Assembly: GCF_014204525.1 (NCBI RefSeq)
Contig: NZ_JACHLP010000002.1
Coordinates: 496,001 to 560,000 of the forward strand
Direction of reading: 5' to 3'
Source of the DNA: Roseateles oligotrophus
Lineage (GTDB): Bacteria > Pseudomonadota > Gammaproteobacteria > Burkholderiales > Burkholderiaceae_C
DNA length: 64,000 nucleotides
The notes under the pieces are model-generated. The model was not told where the DNA came from, did not search any database, and saw only the letters and a list, made by a program, of their open reading frames with translations. Below are positions 18,613 to 26,401 of this stretch, piece after piece. Numbering within the stretch: position 1 is the first letter of the stretch; each line of letters opens with the position of its first letter. A program made the position numbers and the translations under genes.

Positions 18613-19512
18613 TCAGGCGTTCTTGGCTTGCAGCGCCGGATTGCGGGTCAGGGCCATGAAGAGATCGACCAGGCTGGGCCGGATGCGCTCGCCCAGGGCG
18701 GCGATATCGGCCGGCGGCGCGCCGTCGAAGATGGCGGCGCTGCGTCCCCCCTGCTGGCGGTAGCGCAAGAGCGGATGCGCGCTGGCGATGGCCTCGGCCG
18801 TGGCCGGGTCGTGGCTCAGCGCGATGAAACGCTTGTCCATATCCTCCAGGCTGATATTGAGCACCAGCCTGCCCTCGTCCAGCATCATCACGTCGGACAG
18901 CAAGGTCTCCACCTCTTCCACCTGGTGGGTGGAGATCAGCACCGTGCGCTCGCCATCGCACCATTCATCGATCAGCATCTCGTAGAAGTTCTTGCGCGAG
19001 AGCACGTCCAGGCCCAGCGTCGGCTCGTCCAGAATCATCAGCCGGGCGTCGATGGCGGCGATCAGGGCCAGATGCACCTGGGTCACCATGCCCTTGGACA
19101 GATTCTTGATCTTGTCCTTCTCGCCCACGCTCGTGCGCTTGAGCAGGGTGCGTGCCCGTTCGGCCGAGAAGCGCGGCTGCAAGCCGCTCATCAAGCACAT
19201 CAACTCGTCCACCCTGGCCCAGCGCGGCAGCACCGCCACATCGGGGATGTAGCAAAGCTGTTCCAGCAAGGCGCCCCGCTGCTGGCGCGGCGAGAGGCCC
19301 AGCACCTGCAACTGCCCCTCGGCCGGCAGCAGGCCCACCAAGGCCTTCATCAGCGAGGTCTTGCCCGCGCCGTTATGGCCCAGCAGGCCGATGACCCGGC
19401 CCTTGGGGATGTTGAACGTGGCCCGCTCCAGGGCGGTCTTGCTGCCATAGCGCAGGCTCAGGTCTTGCGCGCTGACCAGCAGGTCTTGCATATTGCTCGT
19501 GGTGGTGCTCAT
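18613..19512 (-). CDS. ABC transporter ATP-binding protein
   Basis: A 299-residue ATPase subunit. Walker A is 'GLLGHNGAGKTSLM', the signature region is 'IKNLSKGMVTQVHLAL' (LSKGM in place of LSGGQ, as in several ABC-2 exporters), Walker B is 'LMILDEPTLGLD' and the switch histidine lies in 'STHQVEEVE'. Its ATG overlaps the stop of the GntR gene as ATGA. It pairs with the permease downstream to make an exporter of unknown substrate. Confidence 0.93.
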   Translation of the reverse strand: MSTTTSNMQDLLVSAQDLSLRYGSKTALERATFNIPKGRVIGLLGHNGAGKTSLMKALVGLLPAEGQLQVLGLSPRQQRGALLEQLCYIPDVAVLPRWARVDELMCLMSGLQPRFSAERARTLLKRTSVGEKDKIKNLSKGMVTQVHLALIAAIDARLMILDEPTLGLDVLSRKNFYEMLIDEWCDGERTVLISTHQVEEVETLLSDVMMLDEGRLVLNISLEDMDKRFIALSHDPATAEAIASAHPLLRYRQQGGRSAAIFDGAPPADIAALGERIRPSLVDLFMALTRNPALQAKNA

Positions 19513-19862
19513 TGAGGGCTCTCCCAGTTCAGATCCTTGGCGCTCAGACCCAGGCGTTTCAGCTTGGCACGCAGGGCGGGCCATTCTTGTTCCAGAAAAC
19601 GATGGCGTTCGGCCCGCAGCAATTGCTGCCGGGCGCCTGCCATCACATACATGCCCATGCCGCGCCGGCTTTCGATCAACTGCTGATCCACCAGGGCCTG
19701 CAGGGCCCGGCTGACGGTCAGGGGGTTGATCACGTACTGGCTGGCCAGTGCGCGCACAGAGGGCAGGGCCTCGCCTTCCGGGGGCGAACCATCCAGCAGC
19801 TGCACGGCCAGGCGATCGGCCAACTGCTGGTAGATGGGCGCCGAGTCATTCCAGGTTTGCAT
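19509..19862 (-). CDS. GntR family regulator, YtrA type
   Basis: A 117-residue repressor consisting of the winged-helix domain ('PIYQQLADRLAVQLLDG', 'LPSVRALASQYVINPLTVS', 'ESRRGMGMYV') and a short dimerising tail, which is the YtrA subclass. Such regulators control the ABC transporter encoded in the same operon. The start at 19862 gives the family-typical N-terminus, and the stop overlaps the ATPase start. A matching operator lies 21 bases upstream. Confidence 0.92.
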   Translation of the reverse strand: MQTWNDSAPIYQQLADRLAVQLLDGSPPEGEALPSVRALASQYVINPLTVSRALQALVDQQLIESRRGMGMYVMAGARQQLLRAERHRFLEQEWPALRAKLKRLGLSAKDLNWESPQ

Positions 19863-19882
19863 ATCGAGTGGGCTGGGCAGCC

Positions 19883-19906
19883 GGTGTGTTACTGATGTAG
19901 CACACC
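19883..19906 (-). promoter_or_regulatory. Likely operator of the GntR/YtrA regulator
   Basis: An inverted repeat with 10-base arms, GGTGTGTTAC and GTAGCACACC, separated by TGAT; nine of ten positions match. It sits just upstream of the regulator start codon, and GTGT...ACAC dyads of this kind are the known type for YtrA-like GntR proteins. Autoregulation of the ABC operon is the simplest reading. Confidence 0.75.
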
Positions 19907-20037
19907 ATAGCAAGCGGCCCGGGTCGGCACCAAGGCTGGCGCGACAGGCTGCAGAAAAAGGGGGATGAAGCGGCAAAGACAGCGACCCTCGAATGTAGAG
20001 TTGCCTGCTTCATCAAAAAGACGATTGCAGGGGGACT

Positions 20038-21843
20038 ATGGGAAGTGCACGCAAACTTGTGCGCCGGTTGCCGCGGGCGCTGATCTGGCTGGCCGCGAGC
20101 GGTCTGGCGGGGAGTTCGGCCTGGGCCGGCTGCCAGCTGTCGCAGATGGAGATCCCGGTACGCATTGTCGATCACAGGCCGATCGCCACGCTGAGCATCA
20201 ACGGCAGCAAAGTGCCCATGCTGGTGGACAGCGGCGCCTTCTTCAGCATGTTGGCGCCCGCCACGGCTGAACAGCTGAACCTGCCCTTGCGCAGCTTGCC
20301 CGCGGGCCTGCGCATCGAGGGGCATACCGGCCGCATCGAGGCCAAGCTCACCCGGGTTGCCAAGCTGGGGCTGCTGGATGCGGAACTGCCTAACGTCGAA
20401 TTCATTGTGGGTGGCAATGAGCTCGGAGCCGGCATCATGGGCATTCTGGGGCGCAATATCCTGTCCATGGCCGACGTCGAGTACGACCTGGCCCATGGCG
20501 CCGTCCGCCTGAGCTTCCCCGAGGGCGATTGCGAACGCAATAACTTCGCCCACTGGGCCGGCGAGGCGCCGGTGGTCGTGTTGCCGCTGGAAGGCCGCGG
20601 CCACAATGACACGGCCATTCGCGTGGACGCCACCATCAACGGCAGCCGGACCCAGGCTTTACTCGACACCGGCGCGCCGGTCACCGCCCTGACGATCCGT
20701 GCCGCAAGACGTGCCGGCATCGAGGACAGCGATATGACGCTCTTCGGCCGGGTGGGAGGCGCCGGTGACGGCCGGCGCAATTCCTGGCTGGCCAATATTG
20801 GGCAAATCGATTTGGGTGGCGAAAAGATCTCGGGCAACCGTCTGCAGATTGATGACGTGGCTTCCAGCTCGTACGGAATTTTGCTGGGCTTGGACTACTT
20901 CCTCTCGCATCGGATCTATGTCTCACGGCTGCAAAACAAGGTGTACATCACCTGGAATGGCGGGCCGATTTTTGGCCAGGCACGCGCCCAGCCCGATCAA
21001 TACGATGCGAAATATGCGGCCATTCCGGCCGAGGTGGCGAAGGACGATGCCGATGCGCTGGCCCGGCGTGGCTCGGCCTTTCTCGCCGCTGGCAATCACG
21101 AACCCGCCTTGAACGATCTGACGCGGGCCATCGAGTTGGCGCCTGAATCCGCTGAATATCGCTATCTGCGCGCGCGGGTGTATTTGGCGACGGGCAAGCT
21201 GCCGGCCGCACGCAGCGATCTCGACGAGGCGTTGCGGCTGGACGACTCGCATGCGCAAGCTCGCTTTCGCCGTGCCTCGCTGCGCATGGCCATGGACGAT
21301 ATGCCGGGCATGCATGCCGACCTGAACCGGCTCGACGAGGACTTGCCCAAGTCCGCCAATCTGCGCGGGGACATGGCCATGTTGTATGCGTCCCGCCTGC
21401 AGGTGGCCGAGGCGCTCAAACAGTTTGAGCTGTGGCTGAACTCGCATACGCGGGATATGCGCAGCGCCAGTTTGCTCAATAGCCGATGCTGGATGCGCAC
21501 GCGCCTGAATATCGAGCTGCCGCTGGCGCTGCAAGACTGCAAGGCCGCCGTGGACAGGGATGAGGGCTCGCCCGAGTATCTCGACAGCCTGGCTTGGACC
21601 TATCTGCGCTTGAACGATGCCGCGCAGGCGAAGAAGGCTTTTGACGCCGCGATCAAACTCAAACCACGGCCTCTATCGCTGTACGGCCGGGGCCTGGCCA
21701 AGGCGGGATTGCGGGACGGCAGCGGCGCCGAACTCGACTTCGAGGCGGCGCGCAAGCTGAGCCCGCAAATCGAGCAGGAACTTCGCAAGCTCGGCTTCCC
21801 GCTTGCCGACACGGCCCCGCCGCAGCGCGCGCCGGCGCCCTGA
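20038..21843 (+). CDS. Exported double retropepsin-like aspartic protease with TPR repeats
   Basis: A 601-residue protein. A signal peptide (about residues 1-30, cleavage near 'SAWAGC') is followed by two aspartic-protease half domains: the first has 'VPMLVDSGAFFSML' (about residue 65) and the second has 'TQALLDTGAPVTALT' (about residue 212). Each is followed by the hydrophobic-Gly 'GILGRNIL' or 'ILLGLDYFL' element expected in retropepsins. From about residue 335 the chain is built of TPR-like helical pairs ('RGSAFLAAGNHEPALNDL', 'AWTYLRLNDAAQAKKAF'). The two D-S/T-G motifs in one chain recall the bilobal pepsin arrangement. Ribosome binding site GGGGGA is close to the ATG. It stands alone; the likely place of action is the periplasm. 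Confidence 0.82.
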   Translation: MGSARKLVRRLPRALIWLAASGLAGSSAWAGCQLSQMEIPVRIVDHRPIATLSINGSKVPMLVDSGAFFSMLAPATAEQLNLPLRSLPAGLRIEGHTGRIEAKLTRVAKLGLLDAELPNVEFIVGGNELGAGIMGILGRNILSMADVEYDLAHGAVRLSFPEGDCERNNFAHWAGEAPVVVLPLEGRGHNDTAIRVDATINGSRTQALLDTGAPVTALTIRAARRAGIEDSDMTLFGRVGGAGDGRRNSWLANIGQIDLGGEKISGNRLQIDDVASSSYGILLGLDYFLSHRIYVSRLQNKVYITWNGGPIFGQARAQPDQYDAKYAAIPAEVAKDDADALARRGSAFLAAGNHEPALNDLTRAIELAPESAEYRYLRARVYLATGKLPAARSDLDEALRLDDSHAQARFRRASLRMAMDDMPGMHADLNRLDEDLPKSANLRGDMAMLYASRLQVAEALKQFELWLNSHTRDMRSASLLNSRCWMRTRLNIELPLALQDCKAAVDRDEGSPEYLDSLAWTYLRLNDAAQAKKAFDAAIKLKPRPLSLYGRGLAKAGLRDGSGAELDFEAARKLSPQIEQELRKLGFPLADTAPPQRAPAP

Positions 21844-21847
21844 TGGC

Positions 21848-22513
21848 TTAGCGCCCCTGCGCCTTCAGCGCCGCAATCCGCTCCTGATCGGCCTTGCGCT
21901 CGGCCGCCACCTTCTGCGCCGTGGGGCGTTCGCCGACGAGTTTGATGTAGGCCTTCCAGTCCACCCCGGCGGCGGCCAGCAGGTCTTCGCCCAGCACCAG
22001 CTTGCTGGCCTGGGCCACCAGGGGCAGGCTGACCCAGGCGGCGCAGTCGGCCATGCCAAAGCTCGTGCCGCCCACATAGGGCGAGAACTGGGCCAGGCGC
22101 TTGAAGGCGGCGATGTTTTTGAGCAGCAGCTTGCGGGCGCGCTGCTGCGTGCCTTCGCTGACCGTGCCGCCGAAAAAGGCCTGCGGGTAGAGCTCACGCG
22201 CCACCAGCTCCAGATGCAGTTCGATGAAGGTGATCAGCTCGCGCTGCTTGGCCGCGAGGTAGGGGTCGGCGGGCAGCAGGGCGGGCTGGGGGTAGCGGGC
22301 TTCCAGATAGTCCAGGATCACCTGGCTCTCGCACAACGGGCCTTGCGGCGTGCGGATGAAGGGCACCTTGCCCAGCGGCGTGCAGCTCAGCACGGCCTCG
22401 TCGGGCGAGTGGGTCATCACCAATTCCTCCTCGAAGGGGATGCCTTTTTCCAGCAGGACGAGCTTGACCTTGTTGTAGTAGTTGGAGAGTGAAAAGCCGC
22501 AGAGCGTGATCAT
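21848..22513 (-). CDS. Glutathione S-transferase family protein
   Basis: A 221-residue cytosolic protein with an N-terminal thioredoxin-like domain ('ITLCGFSLSNYYNKVKLVLL', 'GKVPFIRTPQGPLCES', where the last motif binds the gamma-glutamyl part of glutathione) and an all-helical C-terminal domain. Detoxification or stress functions are typical, but substrates cannot be predicted. It follows the protease gene convergently with a gap of only 4 bases. Confidence 0.88.
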   Translation of the reverse strand: MITLCGFSLSNYYNKVKLVLLEKGIPFEEELVMTHSPDEAVLSCTPLGKVPFIRTPQGPLCESQVILDYLEARYPQPALLPADPYLAAKQRELITFIELHLELVARELYPQAFFGGTVSEGTQQRARKLLLKNIAAFKRLAQFSPYVGGTSFGMADCAAWVSLPLVAQASKLVLGEDLLAAAGVDWKAYIKLVGERPTAQKVAAERKADQERIAALKAQGR

Positions 22514-22548
22514 GGTGGGGGTCTCCGGTTGATGTGGCAGGCAGTTTA

Positions 22549-22711
22549 GGCGTCTGTCGGACTTGGGAATCGCCGGCGGAAAATCGACCGCAGCGGTCCA
22601 TTTTTCACCAGCTTTTTGCCCCATAGCCGAGCTATGGGGCTGCAAATCCGGCAAAAACTGGCCTCGCTGGGGTCGATTCCCGCTATCGGCGACCCAAGCC
22701 CGACAGACTCC
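22549..22711. repeat. Long imperfect palindromic intergenic element
   Basis: About 163 bases form an extended inverted repeat. The outer arms share CTGTCGG-CTTGGG and AATCGACC-CAGCG blocks, the middle shares CCAG-TTTTTGCC, and the apex is an 8-bp perfect stem CCCCATAG/CTATGGGG near 22619-22639. The arms match over roughly three quarters of their length. It lies between two co-directional genes (rhombosortase and GST) and looks like a dispersed intergenic repeat or a folded RNA. Confidence 0.7.
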
Positions 22712-22769
22712 TATGCCGAGCCTGCGCTGGCGCTTGCCACCAGGGTGACAGGCGCCGGCCTCGCCCGGT

Positions 22770-23399
22770 TTATCTCGGGCGGCGGGCCATAGCGCCAAGC
22801 AGCAGCAAGCCGGCCGTGAACGTGCCGGCCAGCGCGCCAGTGAAGTGGGAGAGTGGCGCCACGGCGATGTCCCAGCCGCTGAGCACCCGCATGGCCGGGC
22901 CGAAAGGCTCTTCGCTCCACAGCTTGATGATCAGCCCCAGGCTCACGGCCAGGCCGATGCGGCGCTGGCGCGGCGTGGTCTCAGGGCCGCAGACCAGTTC
23001 CACCAGCACCACCGCCACGCCCGCGTGCAGAGTGCCGGACAGGCCGCCAAAGTGCAGCAGATCGGGCTTGAGCAGCAAACCCCACTGGCTCAGCGGCCAG
23101 GCCAGGGCGAAGGCCAGCACGGCGCGCGGCGGCACGCGGGCGGCCCAGCCAAACCAGCCGACCACGGCGCAGGCACCCAGATTGGCGAGCAGGTGCTGCA
23201 GGCTCCAGTGCACGAAGACGGCGCTGCAGGCGCGCCAGGGCTGCTGCCAGGCGAGCTGAGGCTGCCAGTCCAGCCAGGCGTTGCTGCCCGGGCTCAGCCA
23301 GGCCAGCAGGGCACCCAGGCTCAGCAGCAGGCTCAGGCCCAGCCAGGCGATGCCACCGCGGCTGGCCGGCGCTAACTTCAAGAAAACACGGCTCGCCAC
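22770..23399 (-). CDS. rrtA: Rhombosortase
   Basis: A 209-residue rhomboid-family intramembrane serine protease of the rhombosortase subfamily, which processes proteins bearing a C-terminal GlyGly-CTERM tag. About six transmembrane segments are visible. The catalytic serine is in 'HFGGLSGTLHAGV', the catalytic histidine in 'PLSHFTGALAG', and the family-typical 'FVHWSLQHLLANL' lies in the second helix. The GTG start at 23399 overlaps the end of glnE by 22 bases; no better start was seen. A candidate GlyGly-CTERM substrate is the protease at the right end of the window. Confidence 0.85.
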   Translation of the reverse strand: MASRVFLKLAPASRGGIAWLGLSLLLSLGALLAWLSPGSNAWLDWQPQLAWQQPWRACSAVFVHWSLQHLLANLGACAVVGWFGWAARVPPRAVLAFALAWPLSQWGLLLKPDLLHFGGLSGTLHAGVAVVLVELVCGPETTPRQRRIGLAVSLGLIIKLWSEEPFGPAMRVLSGWDIAVAPLSHFTGALAGTFTAGLLLLGAMARRPR

Positions 23400-26149
23400 A
23401 GGGCCAGCACGGCGGCGCGCTGTGGCTCCAGGCCCAGGCTGGCCACGGCCTCCAGGTCCACCGCCGTGGGCTGCTCGTCCAGTCGCGCCCGGTGCTGGGC
23501 GCGGCGCAGTTCGCGGTAGGCATCGGCCGCCTGGCGGCCTACGCCCTCGGGCAGCAGCCCGGCACCTTCAGCCCGCTGCAGCAGGGCGATGACGCCCAGA
23601 TTGGGGATCAGCTCCGGGTGCGCGCCGGCATGGGCCAGCAGCAGGTATTGCAGGGCGAACTCGGCGTCCATCATGCCGCCGGGGCTGTGCTTGAGGTCGA
23701 ATTTGCCGGCCCGTACCGGATGCGCCTGGCGCACCTTGTCGCGCATGGCCTGCACCTCGCTGCGCAAGGCCTGCACATCGCGCGGCGCCGTCAGCACGGC
23801 GCTGCGCACGGCCTCGAAGCCGGCCGCCAGCGCCGGGTCGCCGGCGCACCAGCGGGCGCGGGTGATGGCCTGGTGCTCCCAGGTCCAGGCGGTATTGCTG
23901 CCGCGGCCGGTCTGGTATTTCTCAAACGAGGCCAGCGAGGTCACCAGCAGGCCCGAATTGCCGTTCGGCCGCAGGGCGGTGTCGATGTCGAACAACTCGC
24001 CGGCCGAGGTGCGCACCGTCAGCCAGGTGATGAGCTTGCGCACAAAGGCGCCGTAGACCTCGTGCGCGCGCTCGTCCTCGTCATCGAAGAGGAAGACCAC
24101 GTCCAGGTCGCCGCCATAGCCCAGCTCCTTGCCGCCCAGCTTGCCGTAGGCGATGACGGCAAAGCGCGGGCTGGGCTGATGCGCCTGCTTGAGGCGGGCC
24201 CAGGCCCAGTGGATGGTGCATTGCAGGATGGCGTCGGCCAGGGCCGAGAGTTCATCGGCCACCTGCTCGACGCTGATGCGTTGCTCCACATCGCGCACCA
24301 GGGTGCGGAAGACTTCCGCCTGATGCGCGCGGCGCAGGCTGTCCAGCAGGGCTTCCTCATGCGCCTCGCCGGAGCGCTCCCAGGCCTGGAAGCGCTCCTG
24401 CATGTCTTGCACAAAGGCCCGTCCGTCGAAGCGTTCGTTCAGCAGCCGGTTGTCGGCCAGCTCGTCGATCACGCCGGGGTGCAGCATCAGATAGCGCATG
24501 GGCCAGCGCGCCAGGCCTAACAGTCTGAGCAAGCGGCTTTGCACCGAGGGCCGCTCCACCATCAGGGCCAGATAGCTCTCGCGCCGCAGCAGAGGCTCCA
24601 TCCAGTCGATGAAGCGCAGGGCGGCGTCCAGGGTGCAGCCGCCGTCGCGCACCGCCAGGGCGGCGCGGCCCACCAGTTTGGCCAGGCGCAGGCGCGACTC
24701 TTCGCGCAGGTTTTGCACCCGGTCTTGCGCGGCCCAGCGGCGCACGGCCGTGGCCAGCTCGGGCTGCAGCTTGGCCAGGAATTCCTCGCTGTCCACCGCC
24801 AGGGCTGGGCTGTTGCAGCCGCGGCAGCCCTTGTTGCCGGCCGGGGCGTTGCCGTCGTGCAGCAGGGCGTCGAACTCGGTGGCGACGATCTCGCGCACCT
24901 CGCAGAGCTGGTCCAGCAGGGCGCAGCTGCCCGGCGTGCCGTCGGGCTTGCAGTTCAGGCCCAGGCTGCGGGCGATCCAGATCAGGTCCTCGTCCCCGCC
25001 GGGCAGGCAATGGGTTTGCTGGTCGTCCAGGAACTGGATGCGGTGCTCCACCCGGCGCAGAAAGACATAGGCCTTGGCCAGCTTGGCGGCGGTCTCCGCC
25101 TTCATCAGGCCGCCGGCCGCCAGGCGCTCCAGGGCCTTGAGGGTGGAGCGGGTGCGGATCTCGGGGAACTGGCCGCCGCGCACCACCTGCAGCAGCTGCA
25201 CGGTGAACTCGATCTCGCGGATGCCGCCGCGCGAGAGCTTGACGTCATTGGCCCGCTCGGGCCGGCCGGCGGCACGGCGCTGCGCCTCCTCGCGGATCTT
25301 GCGGTGCAGCTGGCGCAGGCCCTCGAACACGCCGTAGTCCAGATAGCGGCGGTAGACAAAAGGCGTCACCAGCGAGCGCAGCACCAGGGCGCGGCCACTC
25401 TGTACGCTGGCGCGCGGCGCCACCACCCGGCTCTTGAGCCAGGCAAAGCGCTCCCACTCGCGGCCCTGCACCAGAAAATACTCTTCCAGCATGGCCATGC
25501 TGACGGCGGCCGGGCCGGAGTTGCCATTGGGCCGTAATGCCAAATCCACGCGGAAGACCTGGCCGTCGTCCGTCACCTCGCCGATCAGGGCGTAGAGGCG
25601 TTTGGCGACGCGGGCGAAGTATTCGTGTGCGCTGCAAACCTGCGGGCCATCGGTCTGGCCCTCGTCCTCGTAGACATAGATCAGGTCGATGTCCGATGAG
25701 ACATTGAGTTCGCGCGCGCCCAGCTTGCCCATGCCCAGCACCCAGAACTCGATCACCTCACCCTGCTCGTTGCGGGGCGCGCCGTTGATGGCGTCCTGCT
25801 CGGCGCGGGCCGCCTCCAGGGCCAGGCAGAGCGTCACCTCGGCCAGCAGCGTCATCACCTCGGTGATGGCCTCCATCGGGGCTTGCGCCTCCACATCCAG
25901 CACGGCCAGGCGTTCCAGCACCAGGTGGCGGGCCACCCGCAGGGCGGCGGCCAAGGGTTTGCCCTGGGTCTGCAGGCGGGCAATCAGCGACGCTATGGCC
26001 TCGCGGTCGGGCTGGCCGGGCGGCAGCAGGCCTAATTCGGCGGCGTAGCGGCGCCGTACGCGCTGCACAAAGCGGCTGTGCTCCGCCAGCGCGGGCGGGG
26101 GGCTGGCCGGGATCGGGGGGTGAGAAACGGTGTCGCTGGAGGCTGTCAT
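23378..26149 (-). CDS. glnE: Glutamine synthetase adenylyltransferase/deadenylase
   Basis: A 923-residue bifunctional nucleotidyltransferase that adds or removes AMP from glutamine synthetase in answer to PII. Two copies of the nucleotidyltransferase signature are present: 'GMGKLGARELNVSSDIDLIY' in the N-terminal deadenylase half and 'AYGKLGGKELGYGGDLDVVF' in the C-terminal adenylylating half. Length and order match the family. Cysteine-rich 'KGCRGCNS' lies between the halves and is not a usual feature. Confidence 0.96.
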   Translation of the reverse strand: MTASSDTVSHPPIPASPPPALAEHSRFVQRVRRRYAAELGLLPPGQPDREAIASLIARLQTQGKPLAAALRVARHLVLERLAVLDVEAQAPMEAITEVMTLLAEVTLCLALEAARAEQDAINGAPRNEQGEVIEFWVLGMGKLGARELNVSSDIDLIYVYEDEGQTDGPQVCSAHEYFARVAKRLYALIGEVTDDGQVFRVDLALRPNGNSGPAAVSMAMLEEYFLVQGREWERFAWLKSRVVAPRASVQSGRALVLRSLVTPFVYRRYLDYGVFEGLRQLHRKIREEAQRRAAGRPERANDVKLSRGGIREIEFTVQLLQVVRGGQFPEIRTRSTLKALERLAAGGLMKAETAAKLAKAYVFLRRVEHRIQFLDDQQTHCLPGGDEDLIWIARSLGLNCKPDGTPGSCALLDQLCEVREIVATEFDALLHDGNAPAGNKGCRGCNSPALAVDSEEFLAKLQPELATAVRRWAAQDRVQNLREESRLRLAKLVGRAALAVRDGGCTLDAALRFIDWMEPLLRRESYLALMVERPSVQSRLLRLLGLARWPMRYLMLHPGVIDELADNRLLNERFDGRAFVQDMQERFQAWERSGEAHEEALLDSLRRAHQAEVFRTLVRDVEQRISVEQVADELSALADAILQCTIHWAWARLKQAHQPSPRFAVIAYGKLGGKELGYGGDLDVVFLFDDEDERAHEVYGAFVRKLITWLTVRTSAGELFDIDTALRPNGNSGLLVTSLASFEKYQTGRGSNTAWTWEHQAITRARWCAGDPALAAGFEAVRSAVLTAPRDVQALRSEVQAMRDKVRQAHPVRAGKFDLKHSPGGMMDAEFALQYLLLAHAGAHPELIPNLGVIALLQRAEGAGLLPEGVGRQAADAYRELRRAQHRARLDEQPTAVDLEAVASLGLEPQRAAVLALWRAVFS

Positions 26150-26401
26150 GGCGGGAGTTTCGCCTTTTTGGTCTGCTACTTTGTCACACCCTGTTTCGGT
26201 GGCGGCGCTGGCGAAGCGGGACGGGGCTGGGGCGTCGAAAACAAGGCGGCGCCTGTGCTAGATTCGCTGCGGCTCGCAGCGTCCTTGCAAGACGCGCTGC
26301 GCCAGCCCTTCAAATTTTTGACGCGAGCGCCGACCTCCCAAAGCGGACATCACTCTGACTACAACAATGGCAATCGGCTCCACGGTGGGCGCTCCCCTTC
26401 A

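Noticed and set aside
26150-26401. Upstream extension of YhdP to 26078
   Set aside because: The extension overlaps the start of glnE, is not family-like, and would place 108 residues before the single transmembrane helix.
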